Assembly (NCBI GenBank): GCA_963730995.1
Contig: CAVSUB010000001.1
Coordinates: 806,001 to 870,000, forward strand
DNA length: 64,000 nt
DNA from: CAVSUB01 sp963730995
Lineage (GTDB): Bacteria > Acidobacteriota > Vicinamibacteria > Vicinamibacterales > 2-12-FULL-66-21
Reading direction: 5' to 3'
Under the pieces are notes generated by a model that was not told the DNA's origin, made no database searches, and saw only the letters and a program-made list of their open reading frames with translations. This document shows positions 10,226-21,015 of this stretch, in pieces; position 1 is the stretch's first letter, and each line of letters starts with the position of its first letter. Made by a program: the position numbers and the translations under genes.

Positions 10226-10891
10226 ATGAACGCCAGAAGATGCAAAGCGCTTGGCGGCCGAAACGGAATGGCCGTGCTCGGTCTTTTCGGCATGCTTCTA
10301 TCGAGATCAGAAGTCGGCGGCGTCGCGGCCTCGATCGATTCGGCTTTCCAGGCCGGATCGGTCGGCACCAGCCAGCCTGCTTTGTCCGCGATCGATGCAA
10401 CGTTTGTGACGAACGGGGAACAAGAACGGGTATGTCCGCCGAATGGAATCGCGGTTAACGACAGGATGCTGCTCGGGATCGTTCGCCGCCTGTGTCGTGA
10501 CTCGGTGACGTTCCGACGGCAGTGCACGCGGATTGGAGCTCACCCGAGTCTGGCGGTGGAAGTACGCCTCAAGTCGCCCGCTGAAACCTCCGGGCCCCGA
10601 GCCTGGACGACGTTCGCGATCGTGAGCTCGCCGCGAGTACGAGCGGACGTCCGAATCACCGCAGGTCCGGGTGCCGCCGAGCTCTTCGGTCATGAGTTCG
10701 AGCACATCGTCGAATGGTTGGACGGCGTTCATGATCGGCATGCGAGCACGACAGCCGCCGGCGTCACGCTCGACAATCACGGCGGAATCAGCGAGACGGC
10801 CAGGGCTACGCGAGTCGGAAGAATCGTGGCTCGAGAGTCCGCTGCGGCCACCCGTCGACCGGATCCCCACACCTTCGAGGAGCGCCAGTGA
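10226..10891 (+). CDS. Hypothetical protein with HExxH zinc-protease-like motif
   Basis: 221 residues from ATG 10226. An N-terminal hydrophobic patch (about residues 14-26) may be a signal or anchor. A central region holds several cysteines (C70, C90, C100), and residues 156-160 read HEFEH in the context 'ELFGHEFEHIVEWLDG', which fits the zinc-binding HExxH motif of metallopeptidases. I recognise no named family. The stop overlaps the GTG start of the next gene (GTGA), so the two are translated together and the protein may act with, or be processed alongside, the propeller protein. No strong ribosome site is visible at this start, so a different start in the same frame is possible. Protease activity is inference from one short motif. 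Confidence 0.6.
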   Translation: MNARRCKALGGRNGMAVLGLFGMLLSRSEVGGVAASIDSAFQAGSVGTSQPALSAIDATFVTNGEQERVCPPNGIAVNDRMLLGIVRRLCRDSVTFRRQCTRIGAHPSLAVEVRLKSPAETSGPRAWTTFAIVSSPRVRADVRITAGPGAAELFGHEFEHIVEWLDGVHDRHASTTAAGVTLDNHGGISETARATRVGRIVARESAAATRRPDPHTFEERQ

Positions 10892-12285
10892 CCCGCCGTT
10901 GGGAGCTGCTCTCGGCGATCGCGGCAGCGGTGTGTGGCAACGTCTTCGCCCAAGCACAGTCCGCCGATCATCGCGCAGCCTTCACGTACGTCGCACAGAG
11001 CCTGCCCTTGACCGACGCGTCCAAGGACGTGTCGGTCAGCGTGAGCGGCGACGGACGGTTCATTGCGTTCGAATCGCTCGCGCCGCTCGTGCCGGAAGAC
11101 GGCAACAACCTGGTGGACATCTACCTCCTCGATCGAGCCACCTCAGAGGTCGTGCTCGTCAGCCGTTCCTTCGACGGAACCTCTGCCAATGGCAACAGCG
11201 CCTGGCCGCGGATGAGCGCGGACGGCCGGTTCGTCGCGTTTGACTCCGGTGCAACGCGCCTGGTCCGTGGCGATACCAACGCACGGCAGGACGTGTTTCT
11301 ATGGGATCGGGCGACCCGCACTCTCGAGCGCATCAGTGTTTCGCAGCGAGGCGAGGAGGCCAACGGGTGGAGTCGCCAACCGGCCATCAGCGACACCGGC
11401 CAGACGCTGGTGTTTCAGTCGAGCGCGACGAATCTCGTCGATGGCGACGACGCCAACGGCGTGCAGTTGGACATCTATGCGTATCGCCGGGCCGACGGGC
11501 ACATGGCTCGAGTGAGCACGACTGCCGATGGCCTGCAGCCGGCGGCAGGGTCGCATTTCGATCCGACGATGAGCGCGGATGGCCGTCTGGTCGCTTTCAC
11601 GTCCAGCGCTGACTTGAACTGCCCGCCACCGCCGCACGCCCACAGAAAGGGGACGAGGATCGCGTTCAAGAATGTGTACCTCAAGGATCTGGATAGTGGA
11701 CAGCTTGTCTGCGTCAGCCATGCCGTTGATAGTGGTCCCGCGAACGGCTCCAGCTATGGCGCCGCACTTGACGCCACCGGAACGTGGATCGCATACGTCA
11801 CGGACGCAACGAACCTCGGTTACCGCGATGGAAATAGCGCGAGCGATGTCGTGCTCCAGGATCTGCGAACAGGGAAGGTCAAGCTGATATCTCACGACGA
11901 TCGCGGCGTGGCGGCGAATGGCCCGAGCTGGCATCCGGTGGTGTCGGCGACCGGCCAGTACGTCGCTTTCGTATCGAGCGCCTCGGATCTGTTGTGCCGG
12001 CGCAGGTGTTCGCCACGCGACGAGGATCTCAATCTGGTGGCAGACGTCTATCTCTATGACACGACAAACAGCAGCATGCGGCGGCTGAGTGCAGGCGGCG
12101 CGGGCGGGTGGTGGGCGTCGAGCCGCGGTCCGGCTTTCGACAGGACAGGGACCGTCGTCGCGTTCTCTTCGTCGCAGCCAACCTCGCCCTCCGACCTGAC
12201 CGGCGACGAGGACCTCTTTATTCTCGCGCTCGATCCAGTCCCGCCGGGTGCGGCCTTCGCCCTTAGACACCGGCGCCTTCCGTAG
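10888..12285 (+). CDS. Secreted PD40/WD40-like beta-propeller protein
   Basis: 465 residues beginning at GTG 10888, four bases inside the previous gene. A signal peptide (AIAAAVCGNVFAQAQS) is followed by six to seven repeats of the TolB/PD40 type, each with a 'SADGRFVAF' or 'SATGQYVAFVSS' strand and a 'DIYLLDRATSEV' strand. Such propellers act as periplasmic binding or scaffold modules. One blade (near residue 250) has a proline/histidine-rich insert with basic residues. No enzyme motif is visible. Co-translation with the HExxH protein is the only clue to its role. Confidence 0.75.
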   Translation: MTRRWELLSAIAAAVCGNVFAQAQSADHRAAFTYVAQSLPLTDASKDVSVSVSGDGRFIAFESLAPLVPEDGNNLVDIYLLDRATSEVVLVSRSFDGTSANGNSAWPRMSADGRFVAFDSGATRLVRGDTNARQDVFLWDRATRTLERISVSQRGEEANGWSRQPAISDTGQTLVFQSSATNLVDGDDANGVQLDIYAYRRADGHMARVSTTADGLQPAAGSHFDPTMSADGRLVAFTSSADLNCPPPPHAHRKGTRIAFKNVYLKDLDSGQLVCVSHAVDSGPANGSSYGAALDATGTWIAYVTDATNLGYRDGNSASDVVLQDLRTGKVKLISHDDRGVAANGPSWHPVVSATGQYVAFVSSASDLLCRRRCSPRDEDLNLVADVYLYDTTNSSMRRLSAGGAGGWWASSRGPAFDRTGTVVAFSSSQPTSPSDLTGDEDLFILALDPVPPGAAFALRHRRLP

Positions 12286-12502
12286 GGCAGAACCACAACA
12301 AAAACGGCTCCAGGCTTCAGACTCCCGGCTTCGGGCTTCGGGATGTGACAGGACCGATCCGAGACAAAGCGGCAAGCTGGACCTGCTCTTCCCGGTCGAG
12401 GACAATGACAGGGCTGGCCGGGATGACGAACGGTCCGGGCAGACACGCGGCTTCGCCCGACGGCCAGGCCGAAACTCGTGGCACACCCGCGGCGGGAGAT
12501 AC

Positions 12503-15500
12503 GTGCAGGCCTCTTCGGAACCGCAGACTCGCCGCAGCATCACGCGCCGACTCCGCGCGATGCTGCGCCTGGCGATCGTTCTCGTCGTGCTGCTGCTGGT
12601 GGTCTTCGCCGGCGGGTGCCCTTTTCCTCGCCTCTTCGGCGGGCAAGGCGCTCGTGCTGCGCACTCTGTCCGCGTCGCTTCTCAGTCAACTCGGCGTCGA
12701 GGCACGCGCCGCCGGTCTCGACTACCGGCCCGGCTCGCTCGGCGTCACGCTGCACGCCGTCAGCATCAGGCAACCCGCCGCGGCGCGTGCGTTCCTCAAC
12801 GCGGAGCGCGTGGAGGTCGACTTCTCTCCTGCGATTCTCTCCGCGGACACTCCTGCTCCGCCGGCTCGATGTCACCAGGCCCGAAGTCGTGCTCGACCCC
12901 ACAACGCAAGGTGCGTCCGCGTTCGTCTCCGCCGCTGCCCGGGAGGGGCAGGCTCACGCACCGTCCTCCGCCACCGTTCCCTCATTCGACATCCAGGGCG
13001 GGCGGGTGCGCGATCTCGCGCTCACGTCCGTCAGTCCAAACGGCACGCACGTCGCGGTCCGCGGGCTCTCGCTGTCGTTTAGCGGCGAAGGACCAGGAGC
13101 AGTGCGGGGAACGATTGTCGTTTCGGGTGGGTGGTCCGTCCGACGCGGAACGGCGGAGATCGGCTTCGATCGGGCACGGACGGACGTGTCACTGGCCGGA
13201 ACGTCGCTGACCCTCACGTCGATCACGATGGAGTCGCCGGTGGCGGCGATCGGCGGGACCGCGCACCTCGACGTCAGCCGCGGCGATCTCGATGTGAAGT
13301 ACGACGCGCGGGTCGCGCTCGGCGAGCTCCAGAAATGGCTGACGGAGGTGCCTCCGCTCGAGGGAGAGCTCGAGGCGTCAGGCACCGTCGGCGGGACGCT
13401 TGACCATCCCGTCGCCAGCTTCGATGGCCGCGTCAAACGCCTTCAATGGCAGGAGGTCACGGACGCCAGCGCGTCGGCGGCCGGCCGCTGGTCCGGTACG
13501 GATCTGACGATCGATCGGTACAACGCCTCGAGCCGCGCGCTGGGTGCGACTGTGAATGGGAGCGCGCGTCTGATTGTCGGTGACGGCGAAGGCGCCAGCT
13601 CGCTGCGCGCTGAGGCGAGCGTAGAGAATGCCCGCCGGCTTGCCCCGGTGACCGGGGCGTCCGCGCTACCCGCCGCGCCACTGACGCTTGTCGCCGACCT
13701 CACGTGGCCCGGGTCGGTGCCCGGCCCTGAGTCACTCAGAGGCCGCATCCAGATGGCCGTCCTGAATGCCGCGGCGCCGCGCGCCACGATTGCGACTGCC
13801 GAGGCCACTGGTGATCGCGGTCGTTGGAGCGTGCACTCACGCGGCGCGCTCGAAGGCGACACGAGCCTGGCCGGCGACATGTCGGTGCTCCTCGATCGGG
13901 CGAGCCTGCCGCAATCGACCCTGAATGGTCGCTTCGGCGCCCGGTCGGCGAAGCTGGAGGACGCGGTGCGAGATCTCCGGCGGAAAGAGCTCCTGCCGGC
14001 GGAAATCGAGGCGGTGCTGCAGGGAGGGCGGGCGACAGCGGATGCGACGCTCACCGGGACGCTGGCGTCGCCGCGTCTCGAGGCGAGGCTCACCGCGGAC
14101 TCGCTCACACTCGGAGGTGTGCAGCAGGTCCGCGGCGAGGCGCAGGTGCGCCTCGAGGGCCGAGCCGTCGAGATCACCCGGATGACGGCCGAGGCTTCCG
14201 GCAATCGACTCGACGTACACGGGACGGCGACGGCCGGCAACGGTCCGATCCATCTCGCCGTGGACGCGCGACTCGACCGGCCAGAGGTCCTCGCTGCTGC
14301 GCTCCCGGCCGAGTGGCGGCCATCAGGGTCGCTCGTCGTCTCGGGGACGCTGGACGGATCGCCGGCCGATCCGCGGCTGACGGCACGAATCTCAGGCTCC
14401 GGCCTCGATGCGAACGGGATTGCCATTGACTCGCTCGAGGGAGACGTCACCTTCGCGAAAGGCATCCTGAATCTGAACGGCCTTCGCCTGAATCGTGGCG
14501 ACGGATGGCTCCAGCTCGAAGCCGAGATCGATCGCCACCTGGAGCGCATGCGGATCTCCGGACGTGGGGAGAAGCTCGCGGTGTCATTGCGGACTCTGAG
14601 TGGCACCAGCTCTCCACCTTCGGCGGCGCGGGCCGGGGCGGAGGCTCTACACCTCGATGACGCCTCAGTCGAATTCGATGTCGCCGGCTCCCCCAGACAG
14701 CCGACGGGAACGTTCTCGATTGTTGCTGGCGACGTCGCCGTCGACGGTCGCGCCCTCGGACCGGTCGAGTTGACTGCCAGGAGCGCGGACCGGGCAGTGC
14801 GCTTCGATCTCAGGCTGCCGACCTTGAGCGCTGACGTCAGCGGCCGCATTGGTTTCGAGCCGGGGTGGCCTTTCGAGGCCCGCGCGAACCTTCGCGGGAG
14901 CCAGCTCACATCGCTCGCGGCGCTGCTGGAGAGGACGATTACCCTGCCAGACACCTCGGCAACGGTCACCGCGTCTGCGGACGTCAAAGGCCAGCTCAAT
15001 CGGCCGCTCGAATCTACCGGAGTCATTTCCGTTCCCGAGATCGAGGGACAGCTCCGGGGCAGGCCGCTGCACCTCATCCAGCCAGGACGAATCAGGTTCG
15101 ATGGGCGTCGGCCAACTCTGGAGGAGCCACTCCGCATCACGCTTGGGGGATTCTCGATGGGGCTCGCGCGCGTCCGCGAGCGCGAGAGCGGCGTCCTGGT
15201 CACACTCGAAGGCCGCATCGAGGATGGGATCGCCTTCCTTCCACCCGGCATGCTCATCGCGCCGTGGCTGGTGGAGGGACCGGTTCGTGCGCAGGTCTCG
15301 CTGGACCAGGATGGGGACCGCTTCGCGATCGCCGGCGATGGCGACGCGACGATTGACAGGCTGATGCGCGCCGAAGGCGAGCTCGCACGTGGCGTGCACC
15401 TGCAGGCCCGCATCCAAGGGAGTGCAATTGAATTCTCAGGCGGCGACGGCGTCGTTCTCGGCGCACCATTCAGCGCCACGGGGCGCATGCCTCTCGCATG

Positions 15501-18500
15501 GGCTGTCCCCGCATGGCTGGCGGCCGGCGGTGCCGCTCGAGGAGACGTCTCGCCGATCGAAGCAACAGTGTCGGCGCGAGCGGATGCAAGGCTCGCCCCG
15601 GCGCTTCAAGCACTCGGCATCAAGAACACGAACATGTCGGGGACCGCGAAGGTCGCTATCGAAGCCCACGCGGCCGAGCCGCGACTCGACGATGTCGTGG
15701 CCACGGCCACGTTCGAGGCTGCCGAGGTCTCGGTCGACGATCTCGGCCTGACCCAGCAGGCACAGACCAGGCTGCGATTCGATCGGGGGCGGCTGGAAGT
15801 CGAGGCACTCGACTGGAAGGGACCTCGCTCGTTCCTCACGGCCTCGGGCGCTATCGGCCTTCTGCCGGGCACTGAGGGAGAGTTCCGAGCGGAAGGGACC
15901 TCGTCTCTGGCGTTTCTCCGGCTGATGGCCCCGGGAATCGGCGGCGAGGCAACCTTCCAGGTTCGTGTTGCGGGGCCGCCCGGAGCGCGCGCCGCGTCCG
16001 CGAAAGTCGACTTGAACGACGTCAACATCATCGAGCCGGAGTGGCAGCTGGCACTCGCGGGCCTCTCGGGCCCGCTGACGCTCGAGGCCGGTGTCCTCGA
16101 CACCCGCGGGCTGCGGGGACAGTTGAACGGGGGCGACTTCACGATCGAAGGAGCGGTTCCGATTCGTGCCGGCACCGTAGCGCCGCGTCCCTTGAATGTC
16201 GAAGCGCGCGGTCTGTTCGTCGAGGTCCCCAAGGGCCTGCGCAGTCAGCTCGACACGCGCCTCACATGGGAGAACGCCGCGTCGGGGCCACGGCTGTCCG
16301 GTCAGATCACGATCGCCTCGGACAGCTATCGGGAACCGATCACTGCGCTTGCGTCCGCGATCTCCGCCGTCGCGCCAGGCCGTGCGCCACGGCTGCCGGT
16401 GGCGCCCTGGGTTGCGGCCACGGCGCTCGACATCCGCCTCAACTCAGTCGGTCCCATCGTCGTCGATCAGAGCGTGCTGAATGTCGAACTCGTTCCCGAC
16501 ATGCGCGTCACGGGCACGGTTGGTCGCCCGGCGCTCGACGGGCAGGTGACGATCCAGGACGACGGACGGATTCGCGTGGGAGGGCGCTCGTACCGACTGA
16601 CGGAGAGTCGGCTCGAGTTTTCGCCGGCGGCGGGGCTTCTGCCGCGCCTGAACCTCATCGGCGAGACGCACGTCAGCTCGTACCTGGTCACCCTGCGGAT
16701 GGTCGGACTAGCCGACCAGATTGAAACGAACTTCTCGTCCGATCCCCCGCTGAGCGAGCGGGATGTTCGCTCTCTGCTCGTCACCGGGCAGATTGCGGAT
16801 CCGGCGAGGGGAACGACCGACAGCAAGACCTTCGCCGTCGGCGCGGTTTCGGGCGACGTGCTTGGAGTCGCCGGACAGTTCGTTGGGCTCGATACGGTGA
16901 GCGTTGGCACCGAAGACCTCGACCTCGTGTCGAGCGACGTCGACCCGGCCACCCGCCTGACGGTGTCGAAGCGGCTGGGTACGAAGTTCGAGCTCGTGTT
17001 GTCGGAAAACCTCGATGAGAACGAGTCCACCTGGATCGTCATCTACCGGCCGGTCAGCGGTTACGAATTCCGTCTGTCGTCGGAGGAGAACACCAAGGAG
17101 GCGTTCGAGTTCCGTCAGGAGATTACCTTCGGCCCCGGTGTCCCCACGCGCACTCGGGCCCGCGCCGCCACCGTCGTCCAGGACAAGATCCGCTCAGTGG
17201 CACTCGCTGGCGAACCGGGCTTCAGCGCCGAGCAGGTGCTGGCGGGTACGAAGCTGCGACAGGGCGACCGCTTCGAGTTTCGAGCATGGCTGGAGGATCG
17301 CGATCGCATCGTGCGGTTCTACTGGGACAGGGAGTACTACACCGCACGCGTCGTTCCGATGCGCACAGCGGCCGAGAGCAACGGCAAGGAGCGTCCCGTC
17401 GATCTCCAGTACCGCATCGCGCGCGGACGACGGACGGTGCTCGAAGTCACGGGGTACGCCGGCGGCGACGATCTCCTCAATCGCCTTCGGCAGACGTGGT
17501 CCGCTAACGTGGTGCTCGACCTGCTGGACGACAGGCTCACCAAGGCAACCCGCGAACATCTGATCGATGCCGGGTTCCTGCGCGCCAGGATCGAGGTCGA
17601 GGTCGATCGACCCGACAGCGACACCGATCGCGCACGCGTCCGCATCGACCCCGGCCCGCGCACGGGCTCCCGCCAGCTCGCGCTTCAGAGGCAACCAGGT
17701 GCTCGCGACCCAGACGTTGAAGGAGCTCACAGCGTCGGGTCGACTCGATGCCAACGCGTGGACTGATCCGGCCCCGTTGATCGGTGGCGATTCGCGAGGC
17801 ATACGCTGCGAAGGGCTACCTCGCGGCGCGCGTCACCATCGGGCCAATCGAGTTCGCGGACGACACCGCGACGTTGCCGATTCGGATCGACGAGGGGCGG
17901 GCGGCGCAGGTGACGGCGGTCCAGCTGATCGGGCGTTGCGCCCGAGCGGCGGGCTGGAGCGCTCGAGGCGATCGCCCTTGCCGTGGGGTCGCCATTTGCC
18001 GCCGGGGCGGATCGATCCGGACGCGTCCGGCTGGAGCGGTACTACCGCGACCTCGGATTTCGCGACGTGCAGGTGCAGACGACGGCGACCGCCGCGTCGC
18101 AGGCAATGGACATGGCGCTCACGTTCGCGGTGAACGAGGGGCCGCTTCACGTGATCAGCTCCGTCGAGATCGAGGGCGTGCAGTCGACCAGGCCGTCGCT
18201 CGTCAGCAAGGCCGTTCAGCTCACGCCGGGCCAACCAGCCGGCGCGGCCGCCGCCGCGGCAACCGAGAAGCGGCTGTACGACCTCGGGACCTTCCGGCGC
18301 GCAGAAGTTCGACTCGAGCCGGCTCCTGCGCCTGGGCCGGTCCAGGGGGTTCTTCCGGTCAAGGCGATCGTCTCGCTCGAGGAGACGCGTCGCTTCCAGT
18401 TGCGTTACGGGCTCGAGGTGTCGTCGGAGTACACGTCGGCGCTCGATCAGCGCACCAACGCGCTGGGCGGTGCGGCGGATATCCGCGATCGCAACTTCCT

Positions 18501-19395
18501 CGGCCGGGGGATGTCGCTCGGAGGGGGTCTGCGGTACGAGCCAGACCTGCGGAGCGCGCGGGCGCTCTTCTCGGTGCCGACGCTGCGGGGCCGCCCGATA
18601 CGAACCAACCTGTTCCTGAACGGACGCGGCGAGGAACAACGCGACGAGCAGCTCACCGCGCGAGACGACGAGGTCAAACTGTCGATCGAGCAGCGCTGGC
18701 GAGCGAGCCGCGCGATCGAGTACTCGTGGGGCTACAGCAGCGACTGGCGCGATGCGCGGTTGACGCATGCCACCGGAGGGGAGACCCTGGACTTCAACGG
18801 CATCCTGGCGTCTCTGAACGGTGCCGCGGTCATTGACCGCCGGGACAGCTTCTTCGACGCCAAGCGCGGCTGGTTCGGATCGGCGAGCCTCCAGTGGGGA
18901 CAGCGGGAGTTCGGATCGGATCTCGACTACCTGCGCACGTTGATTCGCGGGTCCTATTACCAGCCGCTCGGCCCCGTCGTCCTGGCCGGCAACCTGCGCT
19001 GGGGCCGGCTGGTACCGCGCGGGGGCCCCCCGACGCTGACGATTTTCGATCTCTTCTTCAATGCCGGCGGAACGGAGAGCGTGCGCGGCTATTCGCAAGA
19101 CGCGCTGTCGGCCTACTCGTTCTTCGACGCGCCACTCGGAGGCACGAAACTGTTAGTGGGTAACGCCGAGCTCCGCACGCCGCTTTTCTGGCGGTTGAGC
19201 GGCGTGCTCTTCGCCGATGCCGGGAACACGTTCAAGAACGTGCAGCCGATCCGGTTGAACGAACTTGGTGTGGGACTCGGGTTCGGGCTTCGCATCAAGA
19301 CGCCCCTGGCGCCAATCCGCATCGATCTCGGGTTTCCGCGCAGCTTCGGGGAGACCGGGGTCCGCTGGCACTTTTCAATCGGCCAGATGTTCTGA
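12503..19395 (+). CDS. TamB-like (AsmA/DUF490) protein fused to POTRA and Omp85 barrel, TamA-like (five frameshifts)
   Basis: An envelope-assembly protein of about 2,290 residues. GTG 12503 (GGGAG just upstream; ATG 12560 is the alternative) leads to a basic segment and a membrane anchor ('RLAIVLVVLLLVVFAG'). A very long AsmA/TamB beta-helical region follows, ending in a TamB C-terminal domain with 'DDGRIRVGGRSYRLTESRLEF' features near 16.6 kb and 'SKRLGTKFELVLSENLDENE' near 17 kb. In the same open frame, POTRA-like modules begin ('KIRSVALAGEPGFSAEQV' at 17.19 kb), followed by further POTRAs and an Omp85/BamA-type barrel with 'GGTESVRGY' (19.07 kb) and C-terminal 'WHFSIGQMF'. Frame breaks lie near 12615, 12842, 17660-17680, 17781 and 17935-17960; those I could resolve are one extra base. 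TamA and TamB are usually two genes. The TamB-to-POTRA join itself is frameshift-free. Confidence 0.8.
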
Positions 19396-19624
19396 GCCCT
19401 GGCTGCAGGGCAGGTTTTCTCACGTACTTCCTGGCTCACAAGGCCGTAGGACGCCTGCAGCGCACCAATGTCCGGACGGCGGTTGTGAGTGCAAAGGGGC
19501 GGGCCGCGGTTGTTGCGACCTGGGAACTTCTGGTCAACGAGTCGAATCGCCGCTTTCGAATTGTGTACACTCGGCAGCGTACCGTCCCCGTCCTGCGGAC
19601 GGCTGCCCTTGTTTCGGGAGCGCA

Positions 19625-20074
19625 ATGCGGATCCACGCGCTGAGTAGCGAAGAGTGTGTCGACTTCCTGCGCGACCGGTCGCTCGGCCGGCTCGCCTGCT
19701 CTCATCTGGACCAGCCGTACATCGTTCCGATCCACTTCGCCTTCGAGCCTGAGCGCCGTCGCATCTACGCGTTTTCGAGCGTCGGGCAGAAGATCGAGTG
19801 GATGCGCCAGAACCCGGCTGTTTGTGTCGAGGTCGACGACATCCCGGACAAAGACCACTGGACCACGATTCTCGTGTTCGGGCGCTACCGCGAGTTGGAG
19901 CGCAGAACGGAAGATGCCGAAGAACGCCGCGTAGCCGGACAGCTGCTCCAGAAACGCCCGGAATGGTGGCTGCCCGCTGCGGGGAAGGTCGCCGACTACG
20001 AACATCCCGACGTCGTCCTGTACAGCATCGACGCCGACCGGTTCACCGGACGACGAGTGGACCGGGGCGTCTGA
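19625..20074 (+). CDS. Pyridoxamine 5'-phosphate oxidase-fold flavin-binding protein
   Basis: 149 residues matching small split-barrel flavoproteins of the PPOX/NimA-like class: an N-terminal helix and 'LGRLACSHLDQPYIVPIHFAF' strand pair, 'IEWMRQNPAVCVEVDD', 'WTTILVFGRYREL', and a C-terminal 'YSIDADRFTGRRVDR'. Members bind FMN, F420 or haem and often reduce nitro compounds or act in redox stress; the cofactor cannot be read here. ATG 19625 starts directly at the conserved N-terminus. It is a single gene, 229 bp after the TamB-Omp85 fusion and before the repeat element and hemG. Confidence 0.8.
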   Translation: MRIHALSSEECVDFLRDRSLGRLACSHLDQPYIVPIHFAFEPERRRIYAFSSVGQKIEWMRQNPAVCVEVDDIPDKDHWTTILVFGRYRELERRTEDAEERRVAGQLLQKRPEWWLPAAGKVADYEHPDVVLYSIDADRFTGRRVDRGV

Positions 20075-20305
20075 GCCCAGAAGGACTCTCAAACGATCGT
20101 CCGCACCTGCCCGGCGATTGCTCTGGATGCCGCCGAGTGCAGGCGCGCTGTCAACGGAGTCCGGATTGGTTCGATCACGTCCGCCAGGATCAGTTTGCGA
20201 TGCTGGCGGAAAACTCCCGGCGACGCGAGATTATCCGCACATCTCTCTCATCGCACGTGACTCGTGACCGTTTTGCGCGCCTGAAATTGGTCGTCGTTCT
20301 TGCAT

Positions 20306-20416
20306 CTAATAGGATGTCATGCCCGAATCGGTAGCAGCCGCTCCGATGTCGCGGCTGCGAAATTGGGGCCGAACTACAGGACGACACGCTACTGAATCAG
20401 TAATACAGGCCACTAG
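20306..20416 (+). repeat. Dispersed ~112-bp palindromic element, copy 1
   Basis: First of four related copies (others at 25631, 45954 and 58046). It starts CTAATAGGATG and ends CCACTAG. Inside are a CGAATCGGTAGC / GCTACTGAATCAG pair of inverted arms and a smaller hairpin AGCCGC...GCGGCT. This is the most diverged copy at its left end (CTAA for CTAG). It fills most of the 374 bp between the PPOX gene and hemG; the remaining 20075-20305 shows nothing I can name. Confidence 0.85.
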
Positions 20417-20448
20417 TCTCGATGACTTGCAAACGGGGAGGGCGACAC

Positions 20449-21015
20449 ATGGCTCGCGTTCTCATCGTTTACGGAACAACGGACGGCCACACGGCCAAAG
20501 TTGCCGGAAGGATGGGGCAGATGCTTACCGCGGCGGGCGTCGCCTCGACGACTGTCGTCCATCCGACGGGATCGTTCCCACGGCCGGATGACTACGACGC
20601 CGTGATCGTGGCGGCTTCCGTCCACGGCGGCAAGTTCCAGAGGAACGTTTGTCGCTGGGTGCAAGCCTGTGCGGATCGTTTGAATGCCAAGCCCTCGGCG
20701 TTTGTTCCGGTCTGCCTCGGGGTCCTGCAGCGCGATCCGACGGTTCAACACGAGGTTCGCCGCATTGTGGACCGGTTTCTTCAGGGAAGCGACTGGCGCC
20801 CATCCATGAGGGTCACGGTCGCTGGAGCGCTTCCCTACACTCACTACAACTGGCTCAAGCGCTGGATGATGCGCCGCATCGTCGCGAAAGCCGGAGGCGA
20901 TACCGACACCAGCCGTGACTACGAGTACACCGACTGGGAAGCCCTGCGCACGTTCTGCGAGCAGTTTGCGAAGCGCATTACCGTCGTGGAACCGCCGGTT
21001 GCCGCGTCGGCATGA
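20449..21015 (+). CDS. hemG: Protoporphyrinogen IX dehydrogenase (menaquinone), flavodoxin-fold
   Basis: 188 residues resembling HemG over their whole length: the flavodoxin FMN loop 'VLIVYGTTDGHTAKVAG' at the N-terminus, 'YDAVIVAASVHGGKFQ', the conserved 'PSAFVPVCLGVLQRDP', 'RVTVAGALPYTHYNWLKRW' and 'DTDTSRDYEYTDWE' near the end. HemG oxidises protoporphyrinogen IX to protoporphyrin IX in haem synthesis, passing electrons to quinone at the inner membrane. ATG 20449 is chosen because a strong GGGGAGG site lies six bases upstream; an in-frame ATG at 20422 has none. No other haem gene is nearby. The repeat element ends only 33 bp upstream, so it lies in the promoter region. Confidence 0.88.
   Translation: MARVLIVYGTTDGHTAKVAGRMGQMLTAAGVASTTVVHPTGSFPRPDDYDAVIVAASVHGGKFQRNVCRWVQACADRLNAKPSAFVPVCLGVLQRDPTVQHEVRRIVDRFLQGSDWRPSMRVTVAGALPYTHYNWLKRWMMRRIVAKAGGDTDTSRDYEYTDWEALRTFCEQFAKRITVVEPPVAASA

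Noticed and set aside
20286..20306. Sigma-54 promoter before hemG
   Set aside because: GG and GC are eleven bases apart and the repeat element follows at once.
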